Shown: one piece after another, positions 39,105 to 51,681 of the stretch
How the letters are laid out: each line of letters starts with the position of its first letter
How positions within the stretch are numbered: the stretch's first letter is position 1
NCBI GenBank assembly: GCA_963924555.1
Contig: OZ004589.1
Coordinates: 682,001 to 746,000, forward strand
Source of the DNA: Crambe crambe
Lineage: Eukaryota > Porifera > Demospongiae > Poecilosclerida > Crambeidae
Reading direction: 5' to 3'
DNA length: 64,000 nucleotides
The notes under the pieces: generated by a model
Database searches by the model: none
What the model saw: the letters and a program-made list of their open reading frames with translations, nothing else
Told to the model about the DNA's origin: nothing
Translations under genes and position numbers: made by a program

Positions 39105-41886
39105 ATGGCATTCTTGAGAAGACGTGGTGTGGCTGATGCCTTCAGAAATAACCGCCATCTACAGCAGTTTATGCTGACTGATGTCTCTCCAACTGGCAAG
39201 GTTCTGGGAACAGGCTCTTTTGGTTCAGTGGAAGAGGTCAGTGCTCCATTGCATGTCTACAGGGGGGAATTCCCTGCCATAGACTGGTAATCAACTGCTG
39301 TTCTTCCACAGGTGAAGTACCAGCATCTAGTGTGTGCTGGTAAGAAGCTCCATGAAGCTCTCATAGAAGCTGGCAATGAAGGAGTGGCCGATGTCGTCAG
39401 AAAGTACGAGCAGGAGTGCCAGTTGATGTCCAGCCTCCGTCACCCCAACATCACCCAGTTTCTTGGTCTGTGCTTCCTCCCAGGGACTCAGCTGCCTCTA
39501 TTGGTGATGGAACGACTGGAAACAAGTCTTGACGACCTGCTGGAACACATGCCTGGCCTACCTCTCTCCCTAAAACGCTCTGTCCTGGAGGATGTGGCCA
39601 GTGGACTGGTCTACCTCCACAAGAGGACACCTCCAGTCATTCACAGGGACTTGACTTCCAGAAATGTCCTCCTCACCTCCTCTCTGGTGGCCAAGATCAC
39701 GGACATGGGAAACTCCCGCATTGTCAACACAAGGCCTGGTCAGATGGCTAGGACGCTCACACAGCTGCCAGGGACACATGTGTACATGCCTCCAGAGGCC
39801 ATGAGTGCCACTCACCACTATGGACCATCCCTGGACATCTTCTCCTTTGGCCACCTTGCCCTCTACACTGTAACACAGGTTAGTGGCCACACTCAATATT
39901 AACATGCATTCATCATTCCTATCATTAGATATTCCCTGGCAACCTTCTTGAGAGTACTTTCCTTAATCCTGACAATCCTCAAGATATCCGAGCCAGAACT
40001 GAACTAGAACGTCGAGGAGAATACATCAAGCTTTTAGAAAATAAATTTGATTTCGAACACCCTGTCCTAGTCCAACTGATCAAGCAGTGTCTGCACAATG
40101 CTCCAGCTGAAAGACCAGCCACTGAAGAATTGCTGGAGAGACTCCAGAGGATGAGGGTGGATGTGGAAGGAAGATATGGTGGAAATCTGGTCAAACTGGA
40201 CATTAACAAGGTGTTACTTTCAAAAGATATGGAAGTGAAGGACAGAAGGATAAGAGAACTGACTCTATATCAGGTGTGTGCAGGAGGACTAAAACAGCTC
40301 CTTTTTCAAATTAATGTTTTTTGTATATCTTCAGGAAGAAACCGGAAGAGATCTCGAAGTAAGTAGCTAGCTACCTGTTTTATAGTATAGATAACTACTT
40401 GTATATTTCATACATGAAGTTGAAGGAGAGAGATATTCAGCAGTTGCGGGCAGAAATCATCACAAAGGATGATCTGATTCAACAGCTACAAACTGAAGTA
40501 GGAGATCGTGATAGGCAACTCAGACTGATGCAGAGGGAGACAGAACAACAACTGCAACAACTGCTGAGGGAGACAAGGGCCAAGGATGAACAACTTCAAC
40601 TACTGCACAGAGAGATAAAGGCTAAAGATGAACAGTTACAGAGGGAGAAAGAGGTATAGAGTAATTACAATCATAGCAACAAATAATTGTGATCATGAGC
40701 AACTGAAGTAATGAATTCCTCCAGGTGATCCCTGTACTCCTATTATTGGACACTTTGTAATAATTTATGGCCAGCTACTTATAATTATTTAAAAGGAATC
40801 AGAACGTAGGTTCCAGGATGTGTTGCAAAGTAAAGCTGAGACAGAAGCACCAAGGACCAGCCAAGGACTGCAGCTGGAGGGAGCAAAGAAGGTAAAGAGG
40901 GTAATGGTGGTCACATTCAATGTCTGGCTTTTGTCATTCACACTTGCTTCCATTAGGAACCCCTTACATTGAAGTTACCACTTCAGCTGAGATGGAGGCG
41001 TGGTCCAGACATGCCTTTAAGGAAGGGCGGATACATACAGTCAGTGATGGTCCAGCAAAAGGTGTACATTGGGGGTGAAAACAACAGCTTTAACAGCCAC
41101 AAGAATGATCATAAAGTCATGGAATATGACATTCTCTCAGGGAAATGGTCCACGTTACCTCCATATAGAGCATGTGATTTTGGGATGGTAAAGATCAACA
41201 ACCAACTTGTCTTAGTGGGTGGACATGAACAAGACAGTAGAATAAAATTACTGGGTGCATGGAGAGCTGAAAGCAAGGAATGGACACACCCCTATCCTGA
41301 AATGCCCACAGCACATTCACAATGCTCTGCAGTTATGTATAGCAAATGGCTGGTGGTAGCTGGAGGCTGGTCTGAACAAGGATTACATCTCTCATCAGTT
41401 GAGATCATGGACACTATCAATAAGCAATGGTACACTGGACCTCCAACTCCAACAGCATGGACTAGCATGAAGACAGCTACAGTAGGTGACACGTGTTACT
41501 TCATGGGTGGGTATACAAGTGGTTCTACTAATAAAGTGTACAGTGTGTCCCTCTCAACTCTCACATCTCAACTGCTCAATCCAAAAAGTGCTACGAAGAG
41601 GAAAGGTCAGATATGGAAGGAGGTATCTGGACTGCAGGTTTTTGAGTCCACTCCACTCTCCATCAATGGCTCTCTACTTGCATTGGGTGGATGGAAGGAT
41701 GATGAAGCAGTGACTGAAATTCACATCTATCAACCTGAGACTGGAGAGTGGGTGAAAGTTGGAGACTTGCCACCTCAGCATTATCAGTGCACCAGTGTGA
41801 TGATCTCAGATAGAGAAATATTAGTGGCTGGAGGTTGGAAAAATGCATATGGACAAAAGCGAACTGATATAGCAGTATTAGAATAA
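39105..41886 (+). CDS. KK3: kinase / coiled coil / Kelch protein (type B)
   Basis: Exons 39105-39236, 39312-39878, 39929-40273, 40335-40358, 40420-40653, 40796-40891, 40957-41886; 775 residues. Nearly identical to KK2 through the kinase. One change stands out in the activation segment, GTHVYMPPE where the others have GTLVYMPPE. The coiled coil has one repeat more than KK2. Blade 4 loop is the shortest of its type (GGYTSGSTNK). The gene is open throughout and followed by a truncated SNX. Confidence 0.88.
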
Positions 41887-41963
41887 CTACCCTTTTGTAT
41901 GGACTTTCATATTTTTATAACTAAAAATTCACACTATAAAAATGCACACAAACTTTATATTCA

Positions 41964-43375
41964 CTAAGTGAAGAGGTCAGGTGATTCTGATCTTTCTAAG
42001 TCAACGTTCTTGTACATTGGTGTGTGTGGGGTGGTGGGGGGGCACCTTCATTCCCTTCCACTCCATCAGTAGGGGAGGACAGAGACTGACAAGTCCCCTC
42101 GTCCTTCAAAAAGTCAGGGAGCGAGAACAAGGAGCTGGGTGCCCTCAATAATCCCAGAACCCCCCACTCTTTATAGCACTGGGAAAAACAGTGTTTCACA
42201 CACAAACTTGGAGCAGCTCAACTAAACATACCTTCTGGTGGTAGGCAATGTGGTTGTCAGCAAATACTGACATGACCTTTCCAAGCTCCTTGTTCTTGGC
42301 TTCCTTCCACTTCTCAATGTCCACTCGAAGCTGCTTGTTGGCGATGGAGAGGTCATCCAGTGTTCTCTCTGCCTCCACACCCGCCTACAAGTAGACATAC
42401 AAAGGATAGGGTATCATTTAGGGATCTGTGAAATGGGAAAGATTGTTTTACCTTTTGTAAATCATCTGCTAATTTTGGCAGTTTCTGTAACTTCCTAGCA
42501 TTGGCAGCCTGCATAGTATAGTCACATGACCTGATATTTATGAATGAATGTTCCTCACCTCATCATGAACTTTCTTCTTCTTCTCTCTTTCCTCCCCTGC
42601 CTTCTCCTTGTCCAGCTGCAAACCATCTCTCCTTCGCACAGCAGACTGCAAGCACAAGGTCATGTGACCATTGGATTGGTAATTATCACACACGTACCAC
42701 TCCAGAGGCACAGTACAGCTGGTACTCTTTAGAAGCAGCAATCAGGGAGAGGGCATTTTTCTCATTCTGGAACCAATCAAATATCATAAAATTACTTTAT
42801 CGTACAATTTCTTGTAAGAAATATATATCTTTGATACTAATATAATATAGTATGAAAAAGGTATGCTTAATCAAAGGTACGTACTTTCAATAGAAACATT
42901 TCTTAGATCTTTCTACTAACCAGAGTCTTTGAGGCACTGTCACATGTGCCACGCAAGATCCCATCCTCTGAATGCAGTGGACCAACTGGGGTTCGTTGAG
43001 GGACCACTGGACAAGGGAGGCTGAGAATTCCTCCAGGTCTGAGCACAGTTCTTCACGCTCTGTGTGAATGCGAGATGCCACTCTTTCTACAGCACCCAAT
43101 TTATCCTCCAATTCTGCAAGAAGATACAGGGGGCATTCCCTGAGGATTTACTTACTGGTAATCAATGAATCTCTCAGGGTTTCCCCCCAAAATGAGGTAA
43201 AGGTGGCCCTCCCTTTCATGTGGTTAAAAGGAATGCATGGTGCAATCAGGTTTTAAGTACTGTGGTCATGTTCTAATTAAAGAGCACCACTACTTCAAAC
43301 TCGAATATGATGCCCTAAAAATCACCTTCGAAATACTTTGCCTCCTTAACAAACTCTGGGTCAGGGTTCTTCAGA
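41964..43375 (-). pseudogene. SNX-3: truncated SNX fused to RBM48-b
   Basis: Retains the BAR-half exons from LKNPDPEFVKEAKYFE (about 43375) to the stop at 41964. All PX exons are missing. At 43375-43378 the sequence passes straight into RBM48 exon 4. The last exon also has a base-count change in the G run near 42030, so the C-terminus differs (GAPPPPHTHQ). Confidence 0.75.
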
Positions 43376-43557
43376 ACTTGTGAAGGAAGGAGAAGTTACC
43401 ACAGAATTGGTGGTCCAGGAGCAGATACTGTTTCAAGTGATTCTTGTGTCTCCTTAGCATGAGATCCATGACTAATGCTAGAAGAAGCACCTACCATTAA
43501 AATAACACAATCACCAACAGCTAAACAGATTTGATAGATCATTACTTTGGAGTCTAA

Positions 43558-43710
43558 TACAGTAGAACCTCCGAATAATAGACACTTGGGACACAGCCTT
43601 TTGTCCTTTGTAGAGAGATTGGAGGTTATTGTGTATAGAGTGTATAAAGGTACTCCTTTGCTGAGAGGTTTGTCCTCTTTCGGAGAGTCCTTATCAGAGG
43701 TTCCACTGTA
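43558..43710. mobile_element. Pogo-like MITE in RBM48-b
   Basis: Ends TACAGTAGAACCTCCGAATA and, inverted, TACAGTGGAACCTCTGATAA, about 153 bp, in RBM48 intron 3. It starts and ends with TA. Confidence 0.75.
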
Positions 43711-44126
43711 TTGAAAGACACTGCATAGCTATGACACTACCTCTTGTCTTCTATTCAATAACCTTTCTTCTGTTCAGCAGCTTCTCTCTAGTGTCCTGCA
43801 CACTCTCATACTCTGGTGCATAGCAAACATGCAGGTTCTTGCCAAAGAAAGAACGGTTGTCCAACTTCTTCTTAGCTATCCTGGCTGCATCGATGTCTGC
43901 AAACTTGATCCAGTAAACGTCAGTGTACTCTTCAGAAGGGTACTCATCTAACAGTCGATACCTGCAGCAGCAGTGAGATCAATGTCTCTGCATGCAGAAT
44001 GGTAAATTTCGAGAACACTCCTACCAACCATTCAATATCACCATACAATGCAAACTGCTGTAGGAGTTCTTGTGTGACTCCCAGAGCGTGGACGTTCTGC
44101 ACGAGCAGATACTTGCTCTCCAATAT

Positions 44127-44972
44127 CATAGACTATAGAGGTTCCAGAATGGACTGGAAATGATTAATTACATCCGCCTTGCGGTGTTCCGTATATTTAT
44201 GGTAATACTTATCGGATATTGTATTCTGGGCCGGCTGTTTCCATCAATTAATTAACTGTCTAGTGAATTTCTACAACCAAATATGTACCCAAAATGGATA
44301 AAAACAATACCATGCAACACTGCAAACTTTATATGAACTGCTTATATTACAGTATGAGCTAGATTGGTTAAACTTGGTTCTAGAAAATTACACAAAGCAG
44401 GTATACTATTTGACAAAGAAAGGTGTAGTAGTTAGTAACAATGTAGTAGAAAGTTGATATGTATCTTTTAAAACAATTTACTAACATGTACTTCAAGTCC
44501 TCAACCACATTAACTATGGATGATAGAACTACTTCAGGAGATAAAATTACACAAAGTATTTATATGCAATTTTAACTACTAGAGCACACTTTAACTCGAG
44601 TTTTGCTCTGACAATAATCCCAGAGTCTTGGCATCTTGTAGTATAGTCTCCCTGGCAGAGTTCAGCCTCTTCATAGCCACTTACAAGCTTGTACGGTTAA
44701 CCACTAAAGTGATCTTTCCTGTTCATGGAGATACAGCGGTTTTCCAAAATCTTGCAACTGCAGAAAGCGAGTCACATGATCGATATGAGCAATCTGACCA
44801 ACCAGTTCGCTCCAATCACTTCCGCTTTCCACTTTCCTGTTGCAAGGTTTTGGAAAACCGCTGTACAGCTGCAGCGCAATAGGCGCAACACGGATATCAC
44901 ACGACCGGAAGTGCTTGTTAATATTAATTTAATAGGCGTTTCCAGTCCATGTAGGAACCTATATAGTCTATG
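44127..44972. mobile_element. 846-bp nonautonomous DNA transposon, 33-bp inverted ends, 7-bp target duplication
   Basis: Left end CATAGACTATAGAGGTTCC and right end (inverted) CATAGACTATATAGGTTCC continue to ATGGACTGGAA. The flanks are CCAATAT on both sides (44120-44126 and 44973-44979). Inside there is a second inverted pair around 44730 and 44850 (CAGCGGTTTTCCAAAA and its inverse). No transposase. It lies in exon 2 of RBM48-b only. Confidence 0.88.
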
Positions 44973-45166
44973 CCAATATTAATGGTATAAACCTGTATTA
45001 GTAGTATTCAATACTGAGTCTGAGGTGGATTATACTGCATTGAAAGGATTTCTATAGGAATTGCTAGTGGTAAGTAGTCTACCTTGACGGCTCTCTCCCA
45101 CCTTGCTTCGCGATAGGCTGGTCTGTTAACTGCTACCTTCGCCTTCTTATGATGCTCGAGTGCCAT

Positions 45167-45269
45167 TATAAAGGTCAAAGTCTAAATCCACGATCCTTAC
45201 CAGGCGAAACCAGCCCCACCCCTTTTGCATGCACTTATTAAGTGACACGCCCCTTGCTATGTTTTGAAC
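45167..45269. promoter_or_regulatory. Candidate bidirectional promoter, RBM48-b / KK4
   Basis: 103 bp between divergent starts, similar to the KK1 and KK7 promoters, e.g. GTGACACGCCCCTTGCTA shared by all three. Confidence 0.5.
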
Positions 45270-48100
45270 ATGGCATTCTTGAGAAGACGTGGTGTGGCTG
45301 AAGCCTTCAGAAATAACCGTCACCTACAGCAGTTTATGCTGACTGATGTCACTCCGACTGGCAAGGCTCTGGGAACAGGCTCTTTTGGTTCAGTAGAAGA
45401 AGTCAGTGTTCCATCCCTGTCATAGACTGGTAATCAACTGCTGTTCTTCCACACACAGGTGAAGTATCAGCATCTAGTGTGTGCTGGTAAGAAGCTCCAT
45501 GAAGCTCTCATAGAAGCTGGCAATGAAGGAGTGGCCGATGTCGTCAGAAAGTACGAGCAGGAGTGCCAGTTGATGTCCAGCCTCCGTCACCCCAACATCA
45601 CCCAGTTCCTTGGTCTGTGCTTCCTTCCAGGGACTCAGTTGCCTCTACTGGTGATGGAACGACTGGAGACAAGTCTGGACGACCTGCTTGAACACATGCC
45701 TGGCCTCCCTCTCTCCCTAAAGCGCTCTGTCTTGGAGGATGTGGCCAGTGGACTGGTCTACCTCCACAAGAGGACACCTCCAGTCATCCACAGGGACTTA
45801 ACTTCCAAGAACGTCCTTCTCACCTCCTCTCTGGTGGCCAAGATTACTGACATGGGAAACTCCCGAATTGTTAGCATGAGGCCTGGTCAGATGGCTAGGA
45901 CACTCTCACAATTGCCAGGGACGCTAGTGTACATGCCTCCAGAAGCTCTGGATGAAACTCACCGCTATGGACCATCCCTGGACATCTTCTCCTTAGGCCA
46001 CCTTGCCCTCTACACTATAACACAGGTCTGTACCAACATCTTCTAATGCGAAGTTTAAATTTTATCCACTCCTATAGAAATTCCCAGGCAGCCTTCTCTC
46101 CAGCACCTACTATAATCCTGACAATCCTGGAGAAATCCGAGCAAGAACTGAAGTAGAACGTCGTGGGGAGTACATTGCTATACTGGAGACACAGATAGGC
46201 TGGCTCCATCCTGATCTAGTTGACCTCATCAAACAATGTCTGCATAATGTCCCAGAAGAAAGACCAGTCATTGAAGAGGTGCTGGAAAGACTCCATAGGA
46301 TGAGGGTGGAGGTAGAAGGAGGGTATGGTAGCAGTATGGTCAAACTGGATATTCATAAAGTGCTTCTCTTGAAGGAAATGAAGATGAAGGAAAGAAGAAT
46401 AGAGGAACTAACTCAACATCAGGTGTGTACAAGAGGACCAACTAAACTTCTTAAAAATAATTATCTGTTTGTGTCTATAGGAAGAACTTGGAAGAGATGT
46501 CGAAGTAAGTAATTAGATGCCTGTTTTATAGCAGTGAATGAGTAACATTAATTTTTGTACATAAAAGTTGAAGGAGAGAGATATTCAGCAGTTGCAGGCA
46601 GAAATTGTCACTAAGGATGATCAGATTCAAGAGCTACAAACTGAAGCAGGAGATCGTGATAGGCAACTCAGACAGATGCAGAGGGAGACAGAGGCTAAGG
46701 ACGAACAGCTCCATCAACTACATAGGGAGACAGGGGTTAAGGATGAACAGCTCCATCAGCTGCAGAGGGAGACAGAGGCTAATGATGAACAACTTCAACA
46801 ACTGCAGAGAGAGATAAGGGCTAAAGATGAACAACTACAGAGAGAGATAGGGGCTAGAGATGAACAACTTCAACAGTTACAGAGGGAGAAAGAGGTAGAG
46901 TACATGTAATCACTAACAAGTAGAATGCACCCCCTCCTATAATCCTGTTATCGGTCTCATACATGTATACATTTTTTTTTAGGAATCAGAACATAGGTTC
47001 CAGGATGTGTTGCAAAGTAAAGCTGAGACAGAAGCACCAAGGACCAGCCAAGGACTGCAGCTGGAGGGAGCAAAGAAGGTAAAGAGGGTAATGGTGGTCA
47101 CATTCAATGTCTGGCTTTTGTCATTCACACTTGCTTCCATTAGGAACCCCTTACATTGAAGTTACCACTTCAGCTGAGATGGAGGCGTGGTCCAGACATG
47201 CCTTTAAGGAAGGGCGGATACGTACAGTCAGTGATGATCCAACAAAAGGTGTACATTGGGGGTGAAAACGACAGCTTTAACAGACACAAGAATGATCACA
47301 AAGTCATGGAATATGACATTCTCTCAGGGAAATGGTCCACGTTACCTCCATATAGAGCACGTGATTTTGGGATGGCAAAGATCAACAACCAACTTGTTTT
47401 AGTGGGTGGACTTGAACAATACAGTAGAATAAAATTACTGGGTACATGGAGAGCTGAAAGCAAGGAATGGACACACCCCTATCCTGAAATGCCCACAGCA
47501 CGTTCACAATGCTCTGCAGTTACATATAACCAATGGTTGGTGGTGGCTGGAGGCTGGTCTAAACAAATAGATTGTCTCTCATCAGTTGAGATCATGGACA
47601 CTATCAATAAGCAATGGTACACTGGACCTCCAACTCCAACAGCATGGACTAGCATGAAGACAGCTACAGTAGGTGACACGTGTTACTTCATGGGTGGGTA
47701 TACAAGCGAAAAGGGGGAATTTTTTGCTACTATTACTAATAAAGTGTACAGTGTGTCCCTCTCAGCTCTAACATCTCAACTGCTCAATCCAAAGAGTGCT
47801 ACAAAGGGGAAAGGTCAGATCTGGAAGGAGGTGTCTAAACTGCAGGTTTTCCTGTCCACTCCACTCTCCATCAATGGCTCTCTACTTGCATTGGGTGGAC
47901 GGAAGGATCATGAAGTAATGACTGCAATTTACCTCTACCAACCTGAGACTAGGGAGTGGGTGAAAGTTGGAGACTTGCCACCTCAGCATTATCAGTGTAC
48001 CAGTGTGATGATCTCAGACAGAGAGATATTAGTGGCTGGAGGTTCCCAAAATGTAACAGGAACAGAACTTGAGAGAACTGACATTGCAGTAATAGAGTAA
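45270..48100 (+). CDS. KK4: kinase / coiled coil / Kelch protein, mosaic A/B
   Basis: Exons 45270-45401, 45459-46025, 46078-46422, 46481-46504, 46568-46894, 46983-47078, 47144-48100; 815 residues. Exons 1-5 and introns follow KK1/KK7 (ALDETHRYG, ETQIGWLHPDL). Exon 6 and intron 6 follow KK2/KK3 (TEAPRTSQ). The end of the Kelch domain and the 3' region follow KK5/KK6 (GGYTSEKGEFFATITNK; ending DIAVIE). About five 14-residue coiled-coil repeats, one shortened to 11. The exon 1 donor is GAAGAA/GTCAGT, with A before the splice site. Confidence 0.88.
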
Positions 48101-48188
48101 TTGTCTTTTTGTATGGTTTTTAAAAAAATATTTTGTTAGCTGAAAATAATTCACACAATAAAAATGGACACAAATTATATTCTTTTAT

Positions 48189-49511
48189 TTAAGTGAAGAG
48201 GTCAGGTGATTCTGATCTTTCTAAGTCAACGTTCTTGTACATTGGTGTGTGTGAGGTGGTGGGGGCACCTTCATTCCCTTCCACTCCATCAGTAGGAGAG
48301 GACAGAGACTGACAAGTCCCCTTGTCCTTCAAAAAGTCAGGGGGCGAGAAACTTGGAGCAGCTCAACTAACCATACCTTCTGGTGGTAGGCAATGTGGTT
48401 GTCAGCAAATACTGACATGACCTTTCCAAGCTCCTTGTTCTTAGCTTCCTTCCACTTCTCAATGTCCACTCGAAGCTGCTCGTTGGCGATGGAGAGGTCA
48501 TCCAGTGTTCTCTCTGCCTCCACACCCGCCTACAAGTAGACACACACACGGAAAGAATAGGGTATCATTTTTGGATCTGTGAAAACCATCATGGGAAAGA
48601 TTGTTTTACCTTTTGTAAATCGTCTGCTAATTTTGGCACTTTCTGTAACTTCCTAGCATTGGCAGCCTGCATAGTATAGTCACATGACCTGATATTTATG
48701 AATGAATGTTCCTCACCTCATCATGAACCTTCTTCTTCTTCTCTCTTTCCTCCCCTGCCTTCTCCTTGTCCAGCTGCAAACCATCTCTCCTTCGCACAGC
48801 AGACTGCAAGCACAAGGTCATGTGACCATTGGATTGGTAATTATCACACACGTACCACTCCAGAGGCACAGTACAGCTGGTACTCTTTAGAAGCAGCAAT
48901 CAGGGAGAGGGCATTTTTCTCATTCTGGAACCAATAAAATTACTTTATCGTACAATTTCTTGTAAGTGATACTAATATAATATAGTATGAAAAAGGTATG
49001 CTTAATCAAAGGTACGTACTTTCAATAGAAACATTTCTTAGATCTTTCTACTAACCAGAGTCTTCGAGGTACTGTCACATGTGTCCACGCAAGATCCCAT
49101 CCTCTGAATGTAGTGGACCAACTGGGGTTCGTTGAGGGACCACTGGACAAGGGAGGCTGAGAATTCCTCCAGGTCGGAGCACAGTTCTTCACGCTCTGTG
49201 TGAATGTGAGATGCCACTCTTTCTACAGCACCCAATTTATCCTCCAATTCTGCAAGAAGATACAGGGGGCATTCCCTGAGGATTTACTTACTGGTAATCA
49301 ATGAACCTCTCAGGGTTTCCCCCCAAAATGAGGTAAAGGTGGCCCTCCCTTTCATGTGGTTAAAAGGAATGCATGGTGCAATCAGGTTTTAAGTACTGTG
49401 GTCATGTTTTAATTAAAGAGCACCACTACTTCAAACTCGAATATGATGCCCTAAAAATCACCTTTGAAATACTTTGCCTCCTTAACAAACTCTGGGTCAG
49501 GGTTCTTCAGA
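48189..49511 (-). pseudogene. SNX-4: truncated SNX fused to RBM48-c
   Basis: BAR-half exons remain up to the junction at 49511-49514. In addition about 75 bp are missing at about 48349, removing the acceptor and start of the last exon, so the C-terminal exon cannot be joined normally. Confidence 0.75.
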
Positions 49512-49692
49512 ACTTGTGAAGGAAGGAGAAGTTACCACAGAATTGGTGGTCCAGGAGCAGATACTGTTTCAAGTGATTCTTGTGTCTCCTTAGCATGAGA
49601 TCCATGACTAATGCTAGAAGAAGCACCTACCATTAAAATAACACAATCACCAACAGCTAAACAGATTTCATAGATCATTACTTTGGAGTCTA

Positions 49693-49849
49693 ATACAGTA
49701 GAACCTCCGAATAATAGACACACTTGGGACACAGCCTTTTGTCCTTTGTAGAGAGATTGGAGGTTATTGTGTATAGAGTGTATAAAGGTACTCCTTTGCT
49801 GAGAGGTTTGTCCTCTTTCGGAGAGTCCTTATCAGAGGTTCCACTGTAT
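49693..49849. mobile_element. Pogo-like MITE in RBM48-c
   Basis: Orthologous in position to the copies in RBM48-b and RBM48-d, about 157 bp, with both inverted ends. Confidence 0.75.
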
Positions 49850-50353
49850 TAAAAGACACTGCATAGCTATGACACTACCTCTTGTCTTCTATTCAATAAC
49901 CTTTCTTCTGTTCAGCAGCTTCTCTCTAGTGTCCTGCACACTCTCATACTCTGGTGCATAGCAAACGTGCAGGTTCTTGCCAAAGAAAGAACGGTTGTCC
50001 AACTTCTTCTTAGCTATCCTGGCTGCATCAATGTCTGCAAACTTGATCCAGTAGACGTCATCGTACTCTTCAGAAGGGTACTCATCTAACAGTCGATACC
50101 TGCAGCAGCAGTGAGATCAATGTCTCTGCATGCAGAATGGTAAATTTCGAGAACACTCCTACCAACCACATAGGCCTAGTAGAGATTTTAAGACATTCTT
50201 GATGCTTACTCTTCAATATCACCATACAATGCAAACTGCTGTAGGAGTTCTTGTGTGACTCCCAGAGCATGGACGTTCTGCACGAGCAGATACTTGCTCT
50301 CCTTGTTAATGGTATAAACCTGTAAATAAGTAGTATTCAATACTGAGTCTGAG

Positions 50354-51091
50354 CATAGGCATAGGAAGCAATTTCACTTTGGGGGGCTAGATTTTGAACT
50401 TTGTAGTGGACTGCATGGCTGTTAGGCCATGGCGAGGGGGAGGGTGCGGGAGTGTCACGTGAAAAATGGTCCGGCGGACCATTTCTCGCAATAAAAGCAG
50501 TCCGCCCGGACAAAAACTTGCGATGAAATAGGTCCCCCTGTGCGAAGTTTGGTCCGGCCCACGTTAGAAGTCCATGTAGTCTACCGTACATGTATCTATA
50601 TACTGGAAGCGGTGCACTGGTGGCTAGCCCTTCCCCTAGCTCCTACCCCTAGCCCTAGCCCTACCCCTAGCCCTAGCCCTAGCCAAGCCCTTTGGCCATA
50701 CAACCATAGCCTTGGAGTTACAAAATGCACACCAGTAACTCCATACACCTAGGTGTGGTCACAATACCGTGTGAAAACAACCTCCGTACCCCTAGGTGTG
50801 GTCACATGACCACTATAGCCCTAGCCTTGGAGTTACAAAATCCACACCACCAGTAGCTACCATTGACGGACCACTTTTATCAGTGAAGGACCATTTTTAT
50901 CGATAAAAATAGTCCGACTGGACTGAAAATAATAGTCCGGGTGGACCAATTTTGGCCGGACCAAAATTTTTGTGACAGGAGTCCTGCGTGGAGTGCGAAG
51001 CAAAATTTTAACTACTTCTTCGAGGCTAGATTTTTGATTTGCACCATCATATTTCCAAAGTATTATCTTCAGCCCCCCTGGTTCCTACGCT
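50354..51091. mobile_element. 738-bp insertion with imperfect inverted ends, RBM48-c intron 1
   Basis: Left end GCATAGGAAGC followed by GGGGGGCT; right end inverted AGCGTAGGAACC followed by GGGGGGCT. The flanks rejoin to the uninterrupted intron of RBM48-b and d. Inside are a CCCTAG-rich block (about 50636-50685) and repeated GGTCCGGC/GTCCGGGTGG palindromic words. No transposase; no clear target duplication. Confidence 0.65.
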
Positions 51092-51198
51092 GTGGATTAT
51101 ATTGCATTGAAAGGATTTCTATAGGAATTTCTAGTGGTAAGTAGTCTACCTTGACGGCTCTCTCCCACCTTGCTTCGCGATAGGCTGGTCTGTTCATA

Positions 51199-51681
51199 GT
51201 CTGGCGTCGCCAGCCCAGCTTTTCTTCTTCTTTTTTTTGGGACGGGGAAGAAAAGTGGTCTGGGAGCTCTAGCATAAACTACTTGTGACGCCCGCGCGCC
51301 CTCTCAAAAATAATTTAAATTGCAATATACATGCGTGTTGAATAATTTTCCGAAGCCAGTAGGTAGAATTGCGAACACATCGCCCTTGAAAATCGCTGAT
51401 ACAACTTTCAGCCGTTCAGGCTTCAGGCCAGGTATTCCTAGCTCTTTAAACACAGTTCTTGGTTACTCTTCATAGCTCTAGCTCTGCCAACCTGGAATAA
51501 ATAGTGGGTGTGTCTCGCCAACATTAATACTACTTCACGTGACTGAATAAAGCAATCTGATTGGGACGCAGCTATAGCTGCGCGCGCGGGCGACACAAGT
51601 AGTTGATGCTAGAGCCACCAGACCACTTTTCTTCCCCGTCCCAAAAAAAAAAGAAGAAAACCTGGGCTGGCGACGCCAGAC
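51199..51681. mobile_element. 483-bp MITE with 90-bp inverted repeats, TA target
   Basis: Left end GTCTGGCGTCGCCAGCCCAG; the right end is its inverse. The arms match for about 90 bp with few differences, through GGGACGGGGAAGAAAAGTGG and beyond. TA at 51197-51198 and 51682-51683 is the likely target duplication. It lies between RBM48-c exon 1 and the KK5 ATG (51692), so it must contain or replace the KK5 promoter. Confidence 0.88.

Larger units (their letters stand above)
43376..45166 (-). pseudogene. RBM48-b: 3'-truncated and transposon-interrupted RBM48
   Basis: Exons 1-3 are recognisable (start MALEHHKKAKVAVNRP at 45166). Exon 4 stops after about 25 codons at the SNX junction. About 50 bp including the exon 2 donor are missing near 44034, and an 846-bp element sits inside exon 2. 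Clearly not able to encode RBM48. Confidence 0.85.
49511..51197 (-). pseudogene. RBM48-c: truncated RBM48 with element-derived start
   Basis: Exon 4 fragment from about 49630 down to 49514, exon 3 about 50099-49880, exon 2 about 50319-50210, exon 1 51195-51150. The first codons are replaced: an inverted-repeat element begins at 51199 and the border creates ATG AAC AGA, so a frame can run out of the element into the RBM48 NRPAYREARW segment. Intron 1 carries a further 738-bp insertion. Confidence 0.8.
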
